A stretch of 64,000 nt of DNA from Belliella kenyensis (GTDB lineage Bacteria; Bacteroidota; Bacteroidia; Cytophagales; Cyclobacteriaceae): assembly GCF_022549675.1 (NCBI RefSeq), contig NZ_JAKZGR010000020.1:1-64000 (forward strand), written 5' to 3'. Position numbers and translations under genes: made by a program. Shown here one piece after another: positions 38,551-49,463 of the stretch; position 1 is the stretch's first letter; each line of letters begins with the position of its first letter. Below the pieces are notes generated by a model. That model had not been told where the DNA came from. It was given only the letters and a program-made list of their open reading frames with translations, and did no database searches.

Positions 38551-39220
38551 GACTCGCCTCCTGAATTCTACCACCTTTGATATTGATAATGCGGTCAGTT
38601 CTTTTCGCTAATTCGATATCATGCGTGACCAAAACCAAGGTTGTCCCCTGTGCTTTATTCAATTCAAAAATTAAGTTTTCTATCAATTCTCCAGTATCTG
38701 TATCCAAATTCCCAGTCGGCTCATCCGCAAATAAAATCTTTGGCTCATTGGCAAAAGCCCTAGCAATAGAAACCCGCTGCTGCTCACCTCCTGAAAGTTG
38801 TGTAGGGTAATGCGTCACTCTATCTTTCAGCCCTACCTTCTCTAATAGTTCCATAGCTTTCTCTTTAGCATCTTTTCGCTTTTTGAGCTCCAAAGGCACC
38901 ATTACATTTTCCAAAGCTGTAAGGGTAGGTAAAAGCTGAAAATTTTGAAAAACAAAACCAATAAGCTTGCTCCTCACTGCGGCCCTTTCATCCTCATTAA
39001 GCTTTTCGAACATGTGACCACCCAAAATAACAGAGCCAGAAGAAGCCGCATCCAGACCTGCACACAATCCTAAAAGGGTTGTCTTTCCAGAACCAGAGGG
39101 ACCAACTATCGCAATCCTTTCACCTTCATGTATTTCAAAATTAACTTGGTCGAGTACAGTCAGACTTTTGCTCCCACTTTGGTAAATTTTGGAAACGTTA
39201 TTTACGGTTAGTATGCTCAT
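38543..39220 (-). CDS. LolD/YbbA-type ABC transporter ATPase
   Basis: A 225-residue ATPase with Walker A GPSGSGKTT, Q-loop FVFQNFQLLPTLTALENV, signature LSGGEQQRVSIARAFA, Walker B ILFADEPTGNLD and the H-loop VTHD. FQLLPTLTALENVMVPLEL is characteristic of the LolD/MacB/YbbA group. It powers the coupled FtsX permease encoded just downstream (8-bp overlap). Confidence 0.95.
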   Translation of the reverse strand: MSILTVNNVSKIYQSGSKSLTVLDQVNFEIHEGERIAIVGPSGSGKTTLLGLCAGLDAASSGSVILGGHMFEKLNEDERAAVRSKLIGFVFQNFQLLPTLTALENVMVPLELKKRKDAKEKAMELLEKVGLKDRVTHYPTQLSGGEQQRVSIARAFANEPKILFADEPTGNLDTDTGELIENLIFELNKAQGTTLVLVTHDIELAKRTDRIINIKGGRIQEASHE

Positions 39221-39430
39221 GAAATATCGATTACTTTAGAGGTATGAAAAGCTTAAACGTGACATCTCAAATTTAAGATGTCGCATGAGTTGATAAAGTT
39301 AATAGGATTATCTATTTTTTGACTATATCAATACTGTATTGCCATTGAAATATTGAAACTTCCTTTCCAAGACAATACAAAAAGCAAAATTCCCAATCTC
39401 TACAGATTTTTTACTTTTATAAATATGTAA

Positions 39431-39581
39431 TCTGATTATACGCTTTTTTGCCAGTAACTTCAATTCATTGGCTGAACCGGTTCTTAATGGTCAATATCCA
39501 TAAGTATCCAATATCAATTTATATCGGAAGTTAGATAAACCGGAATTTTGTAATGTTATTGGCAAAGTTCCGTATATCCAA
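39431..39581 (+). mobile_element. 151-bp MITE-like element, copy 5
   Basis: Begins TCTGATTATACGC. The last base is A instead of T. Flanked by the exact 9-bp direct repeat aatatgtaa (39422-39430 and 39582-39590). The internal palindrome is GAACCGGTTC (39474-39483), differing from copy 2 (CAACCGGTTG) by two changes that compensate each other. Confidence 0.9.
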
Positions 39582-39590
39582 AATATGTAA

Positions 39591-39967
39591 AATTAGTTCT
39601 GACGCTAATCAGTAATTTCACAAAAATTAATTTTATATAAACTATTCTCTAAGCAATCCTTGTTTGACATGTGAGAAAATAAAGAAAATGTGGGTACAGT
39701 CACTGAATAGGTATTAATTTAAGCTATTACTTATCAAAGTTTACGTACATCCGTTTTTATAAAAGAAGATATAATCCATCCAAAAAATAGATTACTTTGG
39801 GATTAGTATCAACTATTAACTTGTCCGCCTATGAGGATACAGTATCTATTAATTTCAGAATCCTAAAAACCCCAAACATGACTTGGTTACTGACATCTAA
39901 AGGGATAAACATTTCAAAGTTTATAAATTTCGTAAAAATCAATTTAAAGTATCGATATAGAATCAAA
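39591..39967. other. gene-free stretch after MITE copy 5
   Basis: AT-rich DNA upstream of the SGNH esterase. An in-frame extension of the esterase exists to 39797 but carries no signal or domain, so I treat this as non-coding leader. Confidence 0.4.
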
Positions 39968-40651
39968 ATGAACATATTAAAAACTAATCATCTCTCAATC
40001 CTCTTCCTTTGTGTTTCCATGATGTTGTCATGTAGCAGCAAATCATCCGAAGAAAAGTCAAATGAACGCTTCACAAATGAATTAACTTCCACCTCAGCTG
40101 AACAAAAAATAATTTTGTTTTTTGGAAACAGCCTTTCTGCGGGATATGGAATTGATGAAGAAGAGTCATTTCCAGGTCTAGTGGCTTCGGAAATTGATTC
40201 TTTGAAGTTGCCCTATAAAGTCATTAATGGTGGGCTTTCTGGAGAAACTACCGCTAGTGGTCTCAGTAGATTAGACTGGTTTCTAGAAGATGAGCCTTAT
40301 ATTTTCGTACTTGAGCTTGGTGGCAATGATGGTTTGAGAGGCATAAGTTTGTCAGAATCAAAAAAAAACCTGAAGAGCATCATTCAATTGGTGCGATCCA
40401 AATATCCAGAAACACACATCATCCTAGCAGGCATGCAGATTCCACCAAACATGGGAAGAGAATATACAGAGGAATTTAGACAAATGTATCCTCAAATAGC
40501 TCAGGATGAAAAAGTAACCTTAATCCCATTCTTACTAGAAGGTGTGGCTGGTAATCCTGACCTCAATCTTCCAGATGGTATACATCCGACAGCAGAAGGT
40601 CATAAAATTATCTTTCAAAACATATGGCCTTATATCGAAGAAAGAATTTAA
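39968..40651 (+). CDS. SGNH/GDSL hydrolase, TesA-like arylesterase (lipoprotein)
   Basis: A 227-residue lipoprotein esterase starting at MNILKTNHLS (39968), which gives a clean lipoprotein signal ending in MLSC. Block I reads FFGNSLSAGYGI with nucleophile S55; the usual Asp of GDS is Asn here. Block II glycine is in VINGGLSGETTASG, block III is ELGGNDGLRG, and block V is PDGIHPTAEGH with the catalytic Asp-His. Typical TesA length. Likely hydrolyses short-chain esters or lysophospholipids in the periplasm. Confidence 0.92.
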   Translation: MNILKTNHLSILFLCVSMMLSCSSKSSEEKSNERFTNELTSTSAEQKIILFFGNSLSAGYGIDEEESFPGLVASEIDSLKLPYKVINGGLSGETTASGLSRLDWFLEDEPYIFVLELGGNDGLRGISLSESKKNLKSIIQLVRSKYPETHIILAGMQIPPNMGREYTEEFRQMYPQIAQDEKVTLIPFLLEGVAGNPDLNLPDGIHPTAEGHKIIFQNIWPYIEERI

Positions 40652-40911
40652 AATTGTATCCCTAAACTCCACTGAAAAACATTCAAAATAGCTTTCACTG
40701 CTCACATGACTCATGACTCTTTGTGAATTGAATTCTTCGTTCATTGAATTAAAAAACTAAAACCTTTTAGCTTGGATATTTCCAGATTTTGAGGCATTTT
40801 TACCACTCATCAATATTTCACTTCAAAAATGAAGGTTCAGGCTGTATAAAGCCTTCAAATTCGAAGAAAATTTATTAATCTTACAAACAATAACCCCTTA
40901 AAGTTGAGTAC

Positions 40912-42654
40912 ATGAGTTTTGAAATCAAATCTACCGCAGAGCCATATGATGTGATCATCGTAGGATCTGGAGCTGGAGGCGGAATGGCTTCCAAAATTTT
41001 ATCAGAGGCGGGACTTTCAGTAGCAGTAGTAGAAGCTGGAGCAGACTTTGATCCTGCAAAAGACGAAGATAGAACCCAGCTTAGGTTCCCTTGGGAATCT
41101 CCCAGAAGAGGAAACAGCACAAGAATAAGACCATTTGGAGATTTTGATGCTGCCATTGGTGGATGGGACATTGAAGGTGAACCTTATACCAATACCAAAG
41201 GTACAAAGTTCGATTGGTTCAGGTCTAGAATGGTAGGAGGAAGAACCAATCACTGGGGAAGGATATCACTTCGCTTTGGGCCAGACGATTTCAAAAGAAA
41301 GGATATTGATGGTCTTGGAGATAACTGGCCTATAGGCTACGATGATCTGAAGCCTTACTATGATAAAGTAGACAAACTAATCGGTGTATTTGGATCCAAA
41401 GAAGGTTGGAGAAATGAGCCAGATGGTTTTTTTCTACCCCCTCCGAAGCCGCGTCTTCATGAAATGTACATGATGAAAGGTGCCAAAAAAGCCAATATCC
41501 CTGTAATTCCCTCAAGACTATCTGTACTCACTAGACCAATCAATAACGAAAGAGGGGTGTGTTTTTTCTGCAATCAATGCAATAGAGCATGTCAGGCCTA
41601 CGCTGATTTTTCTTCTGGAACCTGTCTGGTACATCCTGCTATGAAAAAGGGTAAAGTAGACCTTTACACCAATTCTATGGTAAGAAAAGTCACTACAGAC
41701 GATCAAGGAAAAGCTACTGGGGTGTCCTTCATAAGCAAAGTAGATCTTAAAGAATACAAACTCAAATCTAGGGTGGTTGTACTAGGTGCCTCAGCATGTG
41801 AATCAGCCCGTATCATGCTAAATTCGAAGTCCAAATCACATCCAAACGGAATCGGAAATAGCACAGGTATGGTCGGTCGATACCTCCATGATTCTACGGG
41901 CGCTGATAGGATGGGAATCCTTCCAGAGTTGATGGAAAGAGAGCGTTACAATGAGGATGGTGTGGGCGGAATGCACGTCTATACGCCATGGTGGCTAGAC
42001 AACAAGAAGTTAGATTTTGCTCGTGGATATCACATTGAGTATTGGGGTGGAATGGGAATGCCTTCTTATGGAGTGGGTTTTGCGATGGACACCATGAGAA
42101 AGCATCTCAAAGATGAGTTTGGCAATCCAAGTCCCAATGGAGGTTATGGAGAAGGATTGAAAAAAGATATCCGGAGGATACAAGGATCGACTTTGGGCAT
42201 GTCAGGTAGAGGAGAAAGTGTGCCACAGTACACGAACTATTGTGAAATAGACCCAACTGTAGTGGATAAATATGGAATTCCCGTATTGAGATTCAACTAT
42301 CAGTGGACCCAAGATGAGATACTGCAAGCCAAGCATATGCATGAGACCTTCGAAGAAATCATTACCAATGCTGGTGGTACACTTCTAGGAAGCAAGCCAG
42401 GTCCCGAATCTTTATATGGCTTGGCCACTCCAGGCAGAATAATCCATGAGGTGGGTACTACTAGAATGGGAAATACCCCAGAAACTTCCGTACTAAATAG
42501 CAACTGCCAAGCACATGATTGCAACAACTTATTTGTAGTAGATGCAGGACCATTTGTTTCGCAAGCAGACAAAAATCCAACTTGGACAATTTTGGCATTG
42601 AGCTGGAGGACTTCTGATTATATTGTATCCGAACTGAAGAAGAAAAACATCTAA
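40912..42654 (+). CDS. GMC-family FAD-dependent oxidoreductase, large subunit
   Basis: A 580-residue flavoenzyme. The FAD-binding Rossmann motif is VIIVGSGAGGGMASKILSEAG near residues 14-34; GGRTNHWGRIS and the C-terminal HEVGTTRMG and FVVDAGPF...NPTWTILAL complete the GMC fold. A cysteine motif CFFCNQCNRACQA near residue 220 looks like a metal- or cluster-binding insert seen in gluconate/2-keto-gluconate-type dehydrogenases. It forms an operon with the small subunit gene 10 bp downstream. Probable sugar or polyol oxidation in the periplasm; electron acceptor not encoded here. Confidence 0.9.
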   Translation: MSFEIKSTAEPYDVIIVGSGAGGGMASKILSEAGLSVAVVEAGADFDPAKDEDRTQLRFPWESPRRGNSTRIRPFGDFDAAIGGWDIEGEPYTNTKGTKFDWFRSRMVGGRTNHWGRISLRFGPDDFKRKDIDGLGDNWPIGYDDLKPYYDKVDKLIGVFGSKEGWRNEPDGFFLPPPKPRLHEMYMMKGAKKANIPVIPSRLSVLTRPINNERGVCFFCNQCNRACQAYADFSSGTCLVHPAMKKGKVDLYTNSMVRKVTTDDQGKATGVSFISKVDLKEYKLKSRVVVLGASACESARIMLNSKSKSHPNGIGNSTGMVGRYLHDSTGADRMGILPELMERERYNEDGVGGMHVYTPWWLDNKKLDFARGYHIEYWGGMGMPSYGVGFAMDTMRKHLKDEFGNPSPNGGYGEGLKKDIRRIQGSTLGMSGRGESVPQYTNYCEIDPTVVDKYGIPVLRFNYQWTQDEILQAKHMHETFEEIITNAGGTLLGSKPGPESLYGLATPGRIIHEVGTTRMGNTPETSVLNSNCQAHDCNNLFVVDAGPFVSQADKNPTWTILALSWRTSDYIVSELKKKNI

Positions 42655-42664
42655 ATCCGAGACC

Positions 42665-43378
42665 ATGAACAGAAGAGAAAACCTCAAACTCCTTTTCACT
42701 GGAGCCTTGGCTTCAGGATTTTTACTTACCAACTGTACCCCAGAAGAGAAACAAGCTGCGCTTTCTCCAGTAAATCCTGGAGGAACGGCGGGAGGTCGTA
42801 CTGATGATGAGATCAATATCGACCAAAGACTACTTTCCGATGTGTTTCTTACAGAAGAAGAAAAGAAAAAACTAGCAGTATTAGCTGACATCATTATACC
42901 AGCTGATGCAGAATCTCCAAGTGCCACTGATGTGGGCGTGGTGGATTTCATAGAATTCATGATGAAAGATTATCCGGCTTATCAAATCCCCATGAGGGGC
43001 GGTCTCCTGTGGCTAGATCATTACAGTAGAGATCATTTTGATAAGGCATTTCTCGATCTTAATGAGACTGACAAGATGAAAATCATTGACGAAATCGCAT
43101 GGCCTGACAAAGCAAAACCAGAGCATATCGGCGGAGTGATGTTTTTCAATATGGTAAGAAACTTGACAGCCACTGGATATTTCACGACTGAGCCAGGCTT
43201 CAAGTATCTGGGCTACGTAGGCAATAGGCCTAATGTCTGGGATGGTGTACCAGATCATATCATGAAAGCCCATGGTTTTGAATTGCCAGAAAAATATATT
43301 GACATCTACCTCAAGCCAGATGAGCGAGGTCAGCTTGCAGAATGGGATGCCGAGGGCAATATCCTCAGAAAAGCTTAA
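42665..43378 (+). CDS. gluconate 2-dehydrogenase subunit 3-family protein
   Basis: A 237-residue small subunit that helps export the GMC flavoprotein, probably by hitchhiking. The leader MNRRENLKLLFTGALASG has a twin-arginine-like motif and ends in LLTNC, so it may be exported and lipidated. The conserved core reads LAVLADIIIPADAESPSATDVGVVDFIEFM. It follows the large subunit by 10 bp and is closed by a strong terminator. Confidence 0.9.
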   Translation: MNRRENLKLLFTGALASGFLLTNCTPEEKQAALSPVNPGGTAGGRTDDEINIDQRLLSDVFLTEEEKKKLAVLADIIIPADAESPSATDVGVVDFIEFMMKDYPAYQIPMRGGLLWLDHYSRDHFDKAFLDLNETDKMKIIDEIAWPDKAKPEHIGGVMFFNMVRNLTATGYFTTEPGFKYLGYVGNRPNVWDGVPDHIMKAHGFELPEKYIDIYLKPDERGQLAEWDAEGNILRKA

Positions 43379-43390
43379 AATAATTTGATA

Positions 43391-43420
43391 AAAAAGCCAC
43401 TGTAATTCAGTGGCTTTTTT
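43391..43420 (+). terminator. rho-independent terminator after the GMC operon
   Basis: AAAAAGCCACTG (43391-43402) pairs perfectly with CAGTGGCTTTTT (43408-43419). The next gene's -7 box, TAATTTTG (43420-43427), follows directly. Confidence 0.9.
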
Positions 43421-43427
43421 AATTTTG
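43420..43427 (+). promoter_or_regulatory. -7 box for the DUF6340 gene
   Basis: TAATTTTG begins within the T-run of the preceding terminator, and ATG 43445 lies 17 bases on. The leader would be about 11 nt. Confidence 0.5.
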
Positions 43428-43444
43428 AGCTATTATTCAGATTT

Positions 43445-44512
43445 ATGAAAAAGCTAATCACATTGAAAAAAATCTTTTTGCCGTTGCTATTTGTTTTTGT
43501 GCTAGTAAGCTGCACCAAAAATGTAAATATGTCTCGACTAATGCCCGCAGAAATAGACGTTCCTAACCATGTTCAGAGGCTTTTGATAGTAGATAGAACT
43601 GCTCCATTGAATGAAGGACTTGCAGCCTTAGAGGGACTCATCAGTGGAGAAGTGCCGTTTGAAGTGCGCAATGCCGTAGAAGCAACTATCAGCTCAGTAC
43701 AACAAGAACTCAACACTTCCCCTAGATTTGAAGTAATTCGAGCTAGAGAAAGGCTAAAAGGCGGCTTGTTTGCGCAGGTATTTCCCACTCCCCTCACTTG
43801 GCCACAAATAGAGGCCCTATGCAATGAGTATGAAGCAGATGCAGTCCTCGCATTAGAAAAGTTCAGCTCTGATTTTATTATCACTGATAAGAAACAGCTT
43901 ATCAAAAAAACCGAAGGAGAAGGGAGGAACTCAAGAACTGTAGAAGTACAAGGAATATATGCTGAAGGTGTAGCTTCTGTAAAAGTTGGATTTAGGCTTT
44001 ATGATCCTCAAAGTAAAAATATCACCGATCAAAGAGACTTCGAAAAGACAAATTTGTGGTCAGCCGAAGCAGAAACAAGAGCTCAGGCTCTCGCCTTGAT
44101 GATTGATAAAGCAAAGGCTACTCAGTATGTGGGACAAGTAGCTGGCACGAGCTATGCCCATAGAATCGCCCCCATGTACCTTAATATAAATAGAACCATA
44201 TTCCAAAAACCTAAAAGCAATATAGCTTTGGTATTGGGTGCTAGACATGGTGAAGTCAATCAATGGGAGGAAGCCATAGATGTATGGAAAGATGGCTTAA
44301 ATGACGCCATAAATGAGAAAGAAGGAGGTAGAATATGTTACAATATTGCAGTGGGATATGAAGTCCTTGGCGAGCTTGAATCAGCGAAATTTTGGGCTGG
44401 AAGAGCCTACACCAACTATGGATTGAAACAAGGCCGTGCTTATGCTGATCAACTGAATACCAGAATCATGCAAGAAGAACGACTAAGGCAGCAATTGAAA
44501 AGAGATTTCTAA
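43445..44512 (+). CDS. DUF6340 family lipoprotein
   Basis: A 355-residue lipoprotein with signal peptide ending LVSC. The conserved N-terminal block MSRLMPAEIDVPNHVQRLLIVDRT is diagnostic of this Bacteroidota family. The middle includes LTWPQIEALCNEYEADAVLALEKFSSDF, and the C-terminal part looks TPR-like (VNQWEEAIDVWKDGL, GRICYNIAVGYEVLGELESAKFWAGRAY). Function unknown; the CsgG-like sequence character suggests an outer-membrane-associated role, which is inference. Confidence 0.85.
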   Translation: MKKLITLKKIFLPLLFVFVLVSCTKNVNMSRLMPAEIDVPNHVQRLLIVDRTAPLNEGLAALEGLISGEVPFEVRNAVEATISSVQQELNTSPRFEVIRARERLKGGLFAQVFPTPLTWPQIEALCNEYEADAVLALEKFSSDFIITDKKQLIKKTEGEGRNSRTVEVQGIYAEGVASVKVGFRLYDPQSKNITDQRDFEKTNLWSAEAETRAQALALMIDKAKATQYVGQVAGTSYAHRIAPMYLNINRTIFQKPKSNIALVLGARHGEVNQWEEAIDVWKDGLNDAINEKEGGRICYNIAVGYEVLGELESAKFWAGRAYTNYGLKQGRAYADQLNTRIMQEERLRQQLKRDF

Positions 44513-44536
44513 TTCGTAATTACCGACGATTATCTT

Positions 44537-44580
44537 TTTTGCATCAAGTAGCGACGATTCGACTTGATGCAATTTTTATT
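44537..44580 (+). terminator. rho-independent terminator after the DUF6340 gene
   Basis: TTGCATCAAGT (44539-44549) pairs perfectly with ACTTGATGCAA (44562-44572), followed by TTTTTATTTTTT. Confidence 0.9.
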
Positions 44581-44714
44581 TTTTAATTTTTTCGTTATAT
44601 TGAGAATCTATTAAGAGCTTATTGCTCACTTATTGATATTCAAATCTACCGCTTAAATCGCCCTGTAAAAAGCCTTAAGCTTAGAAAATATCTTGACAAA
44701 CACCGCATCAAATA

Positions 44715-45893
44715 ATGGAAAACTCAACTTTGCTCTCAATCCGATTATTTACACTTTTCTCTTTAAGTCTTTTAGTTTTTACAAGCTGTAGCCAGTCAAA
44801 TCAACAAAAAGAAAAACAAGAAGTAAATGCATATACATTTGAAATCATAGATTCTGTAATGGTGGACTACATAGGAGAAGTCAATTGGTCTGCTATCAGT
44901 AAGGATGGTAAACATTTTCTTGTATCTGATTGGCAAAAGAAAGATATTTTGTTGATTTCTTCTGAAGGAAAAATTTTGAATTCATTCAACAAAACAGGAG
45001 ATCAACCAGATGCAATAGGTCCATCCGCATTATCAAGACCACAATTCACCAAGTCAAATGAATGGGCTATTATGGGCCGCAAAGGTATCTCAGCTTTTGA
45101 TTTTGAAGGAAATCAGACCAGAAAAGCATCTCCAGACTTCACTTCAAATGTATCTTTCATCCAAGCTGACGCTGACAACTTACTTTTCATAAGTGAGGAC
45201 AAAGCCATTGTTCACTTGATGGGTAGAGACGAGAAAATGAACTATTATATCAACCCAGAAGCTACTCAGCTAGAATTGATCGATTTAAAAGAGGGAGATT
45301 TTAAGGGAATTATTACTTTCCCTGAAGAATCCAGGTTCAACAATCAAGATGAAATTCATGATGTAATGGCTATTATGCCTGCCATGAGGATTCACAAAAA
45401 CAAATTATATCTAGCTTTCAAGAATGATCCAAAAATATATATCTACAGCTTAGAAAATTTGGACAATCCGTCAAAAACCATTTCAGTAAATGCAGAAAAA
45501 TTTGAATTAAAGAAGGGGTTAGACCCGTCAAAAGCTGACCTTGGAAATATCATGATCAATCCTCGTGATTTTTCATATGGTCGTATTGAACAGATTTTTG
45601 TTCAGGATGAGAAAATCATCATTGAATATTCTTCCGGACTTTCGGACAGTGAGTTTAGTGATTTGGAAGCTGAAAATTCGGATCCCAATGTATTGTTCTC
45701 TAGTGTATTTCAGAAAAACAAAAAGAAATATGCAGTAGTAGATTCAGAAGGAAATCTAACCCCTCTTAATTTCCCTGACAAAACTTGGAGAATTTCTTTT
45801 GTTGACAACGAAGGTGCATTTTGGCTAGCCTACAATCAAGAAGAAGAGTTGGATTATGAATTGATTTACAAAGCCAAACTTGTATCAAAATGA
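44715..45893 (+). CDS. 6-bladed beta-propeller lipoprotein
   Basis: A 392-residue lipoprotein, signal ending FTSC. The repeating WSAISKDGKHFLVSDWQKKDILLISSEGKILNSF pattern and later KLYLAFKNDPKIYIYSLEN match the Bacteroidota 6-bladed beta-propeller (BF3164/DUF4221-like) group. These are surface or periplasmic proteins of unknown ligand. Monocistronic; no SusD or peptidase gene is adjacent. Confidence 0.75.
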   Translation: MENSTLLSIRLFTLFSLSLLVFTSCSQSNQQKEKQEVNAYTFEIIDSVMVDYIGEVNWSAISKDGKHFLVSDWQKKDILLISSEGKILNSFNKTGDQPDAIGPSALSRPQFTKSNEWAIMGRKGISAFDFEGNQTRKASPDFTSNVSFIQADADNLLFISEDKAIVHLMGRDEKMNYYINPEATQLELIDLKEGDFKGIITFPEESRFNNQDEIHDVMAIMPAMRIHKNKLYLAFKNDPKIYIYSLENLDNPSKTISVNAEKFELKKGLDPSKADLGNIMINPRDFSYGRIEQIFVQDEKIIIEYSSGLSDSEFSDLEAENSDPNVLFSSVFQKNKKKYAVVDSEGNLTPLNFPDKTWRISFVDNEGAFWLAYNQEEELDYELIYKAKLVSK

Positions 45894-45904
45894 TGAAAAG
45901 CCAT

Positions 45905-45955
45905 AAAACAAAAAGTTGATCCATTATCGAATCCTAGACTCAACAATGGATCAAC
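45905..45955 (-). terminator. hairpin terminator after katG
   Basis: GTTGATCCATT (45915-45925) pairs perfectly with AATGGATCAAC (45945-45955). TTTTTGTTTT follows on the minus strand. It may also stop the convergent propeller gene. Confidence 0.75.
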
Positions 45956-45965
45956 CATCTTTATC

Positions 45966-48260
<2,295 letters not shown>

Positions 48261-48494
48261 TTAACTGTCATTTCGGAATCACAAAAGTATTATCTATCGA
48301 ATCATGAAGGAAATCGATAATTTCTATATGTAATTGAGAAATGTTATCAAACAATTTCGAAATAAGGTGATCAACTGATAGACAAAAACATGCATTCTGG
48401 CCAGATTAGATCAAATCAAATTTTCAAGTTTAAAAAAAATGAAATATTGAACCATATGATGTGATTTTTGGTAATTTAGATCAAAAATCAACCT

Positions 48495-49433
48495 ATGAAA
48501 AAGGCTCAGACTACCTCCACCATTGTTATGGTAAGACCTGCAAATTTTGGCTTCAATGTAGAAACTGCCGAGAACAACTTTTATCAACAAAAAGACGCTA
48601 GAGGGGATAATGAAATCAATCAACTCGCCCAAGCTGAATTTGATACTTTTGTCAATTTACTTAGATCCAACGATATCGAAGTGATCGTGATAGAAGATAC
48701 TGCCACTCCCTCAAAATCTGACGCTATATTTCCAAATAATTGGTTTAGCACGCATCAAGACGGCACAGTAATTTTGTATCCTATGTTCTCCCGAAATAGA
48801 CGCTTAGAACGTAGAAAAGATATTTTAGAAATATTGATGAGTGAAGGTTTCAAAATCAATGAGGTGGTAGATTTAAGCTTTTTTGAGCAAGACAATCAAT
48901 TCCTTGAAGGTACTGGAAGTCTTATATTTGACCGTGTAAACGACATAGCTTATGCCTGTAAGTCTATAAGAACCCAAGACATTCCTTTACAATACCTTGC
49001 TAGGCTCTTGTCTTATGAAATATGTGATTTTGAAGCTACACAACTTATTGAGGACATCCCTTCTCCAATCTACCATACCAATGTCATGATGCATGTGGGT
49101 TCACAAGTAGCTGTAGTTTGTTTGGACAGTGTGCAGCATTCTTCCGAAAAATTAAAACTGAAGGAAACATTAGAGCAAAGTGGCAAAAAAATCATCCCAA
49201 TCACCGCTAAGCAAAAATTCAGCTTTGCTGGAAATATGCTGGAAGTAAAAAATACTTCCGGTCAATCATTTACAATCATGTCGCAAACAGCTTATGATTC
49301 ACTTTCAAAGGCTCAAAAAAATAGCATTTTGAAATACACCAAAATAATAACACCTGACATTCCCACGATCGAAAAAATCGGTGGTGGAAGTGTCAGGTGC
49401 ATGATGGCTGAAATCTTCTTACCAAGAGATTAA
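48495..49433 (+). CDS. ctlX: citrulline utilization hydrolase CtlX (amidinotransferase fold)
   Basis: A 312-residue cytoplasmic member of the guanidine-modifying superfamily, CtlX/arginine-deiminase-related. Substrate and catalytic blocks: MVRPANFGFNVETAENNF, FPNNWFSTHQDGTVILYPM, FLEGTGSLIFD (Glu-Gly), the catalytic His in IYHTNVMMHVGSQVAVV, and the nucleophilic Cys in GGGSVRCMMAEIFLP. Length and motif order match. Converts citrulline or a related ureido compound; the precise product is not evident from sequence. Confidence 0.9.
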   Translation: MKKAQTTSTIVMVRPANFGFNVETAENNFYQQKDARGDNEINQLAQAEFDTFVNLLRSNDIEVIVIEDTATPSKSDAIFPNNWFSTHQDGTVILYPMFSRNRRLERRKDILEILMSEGFKINEVVDLSFFEQDNQFLEGTGSLIFDRVNDIAYACKSIRTQDIPLQYLARLLSYEICDFEATQLIEDIPSPIYHTNVMMHVGSQVAVVCLDSVQHSSEKLKLKETLEQSGKKIIPITAKQKFSFAGNMLEVKNTSGQSFTIMSQTAYDSLSKAQKNSILKYTKIITPDIPTIEKIGGGSVRCMMAEIFLPRD

Positions 49434-49463
49434 TGCACAAGCAATCATTTGAGTTGAAAACTA

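Noticed and set aside
10040-39581. Reading the 151-bp repeats as integron attC sites, REP sequences or a CRISPR-like array
   Set aside because: Copies are kilobases apart, with ordinary core genes between them, and each has its own 9-bp target duplication, which indicates transposition.
39797-39967. N-terminal extension of the SGNH esterase
   Set aside because: The lipoprotein signal starts at 39968; a start at 39797 would bury it 57 residues inside the protein.
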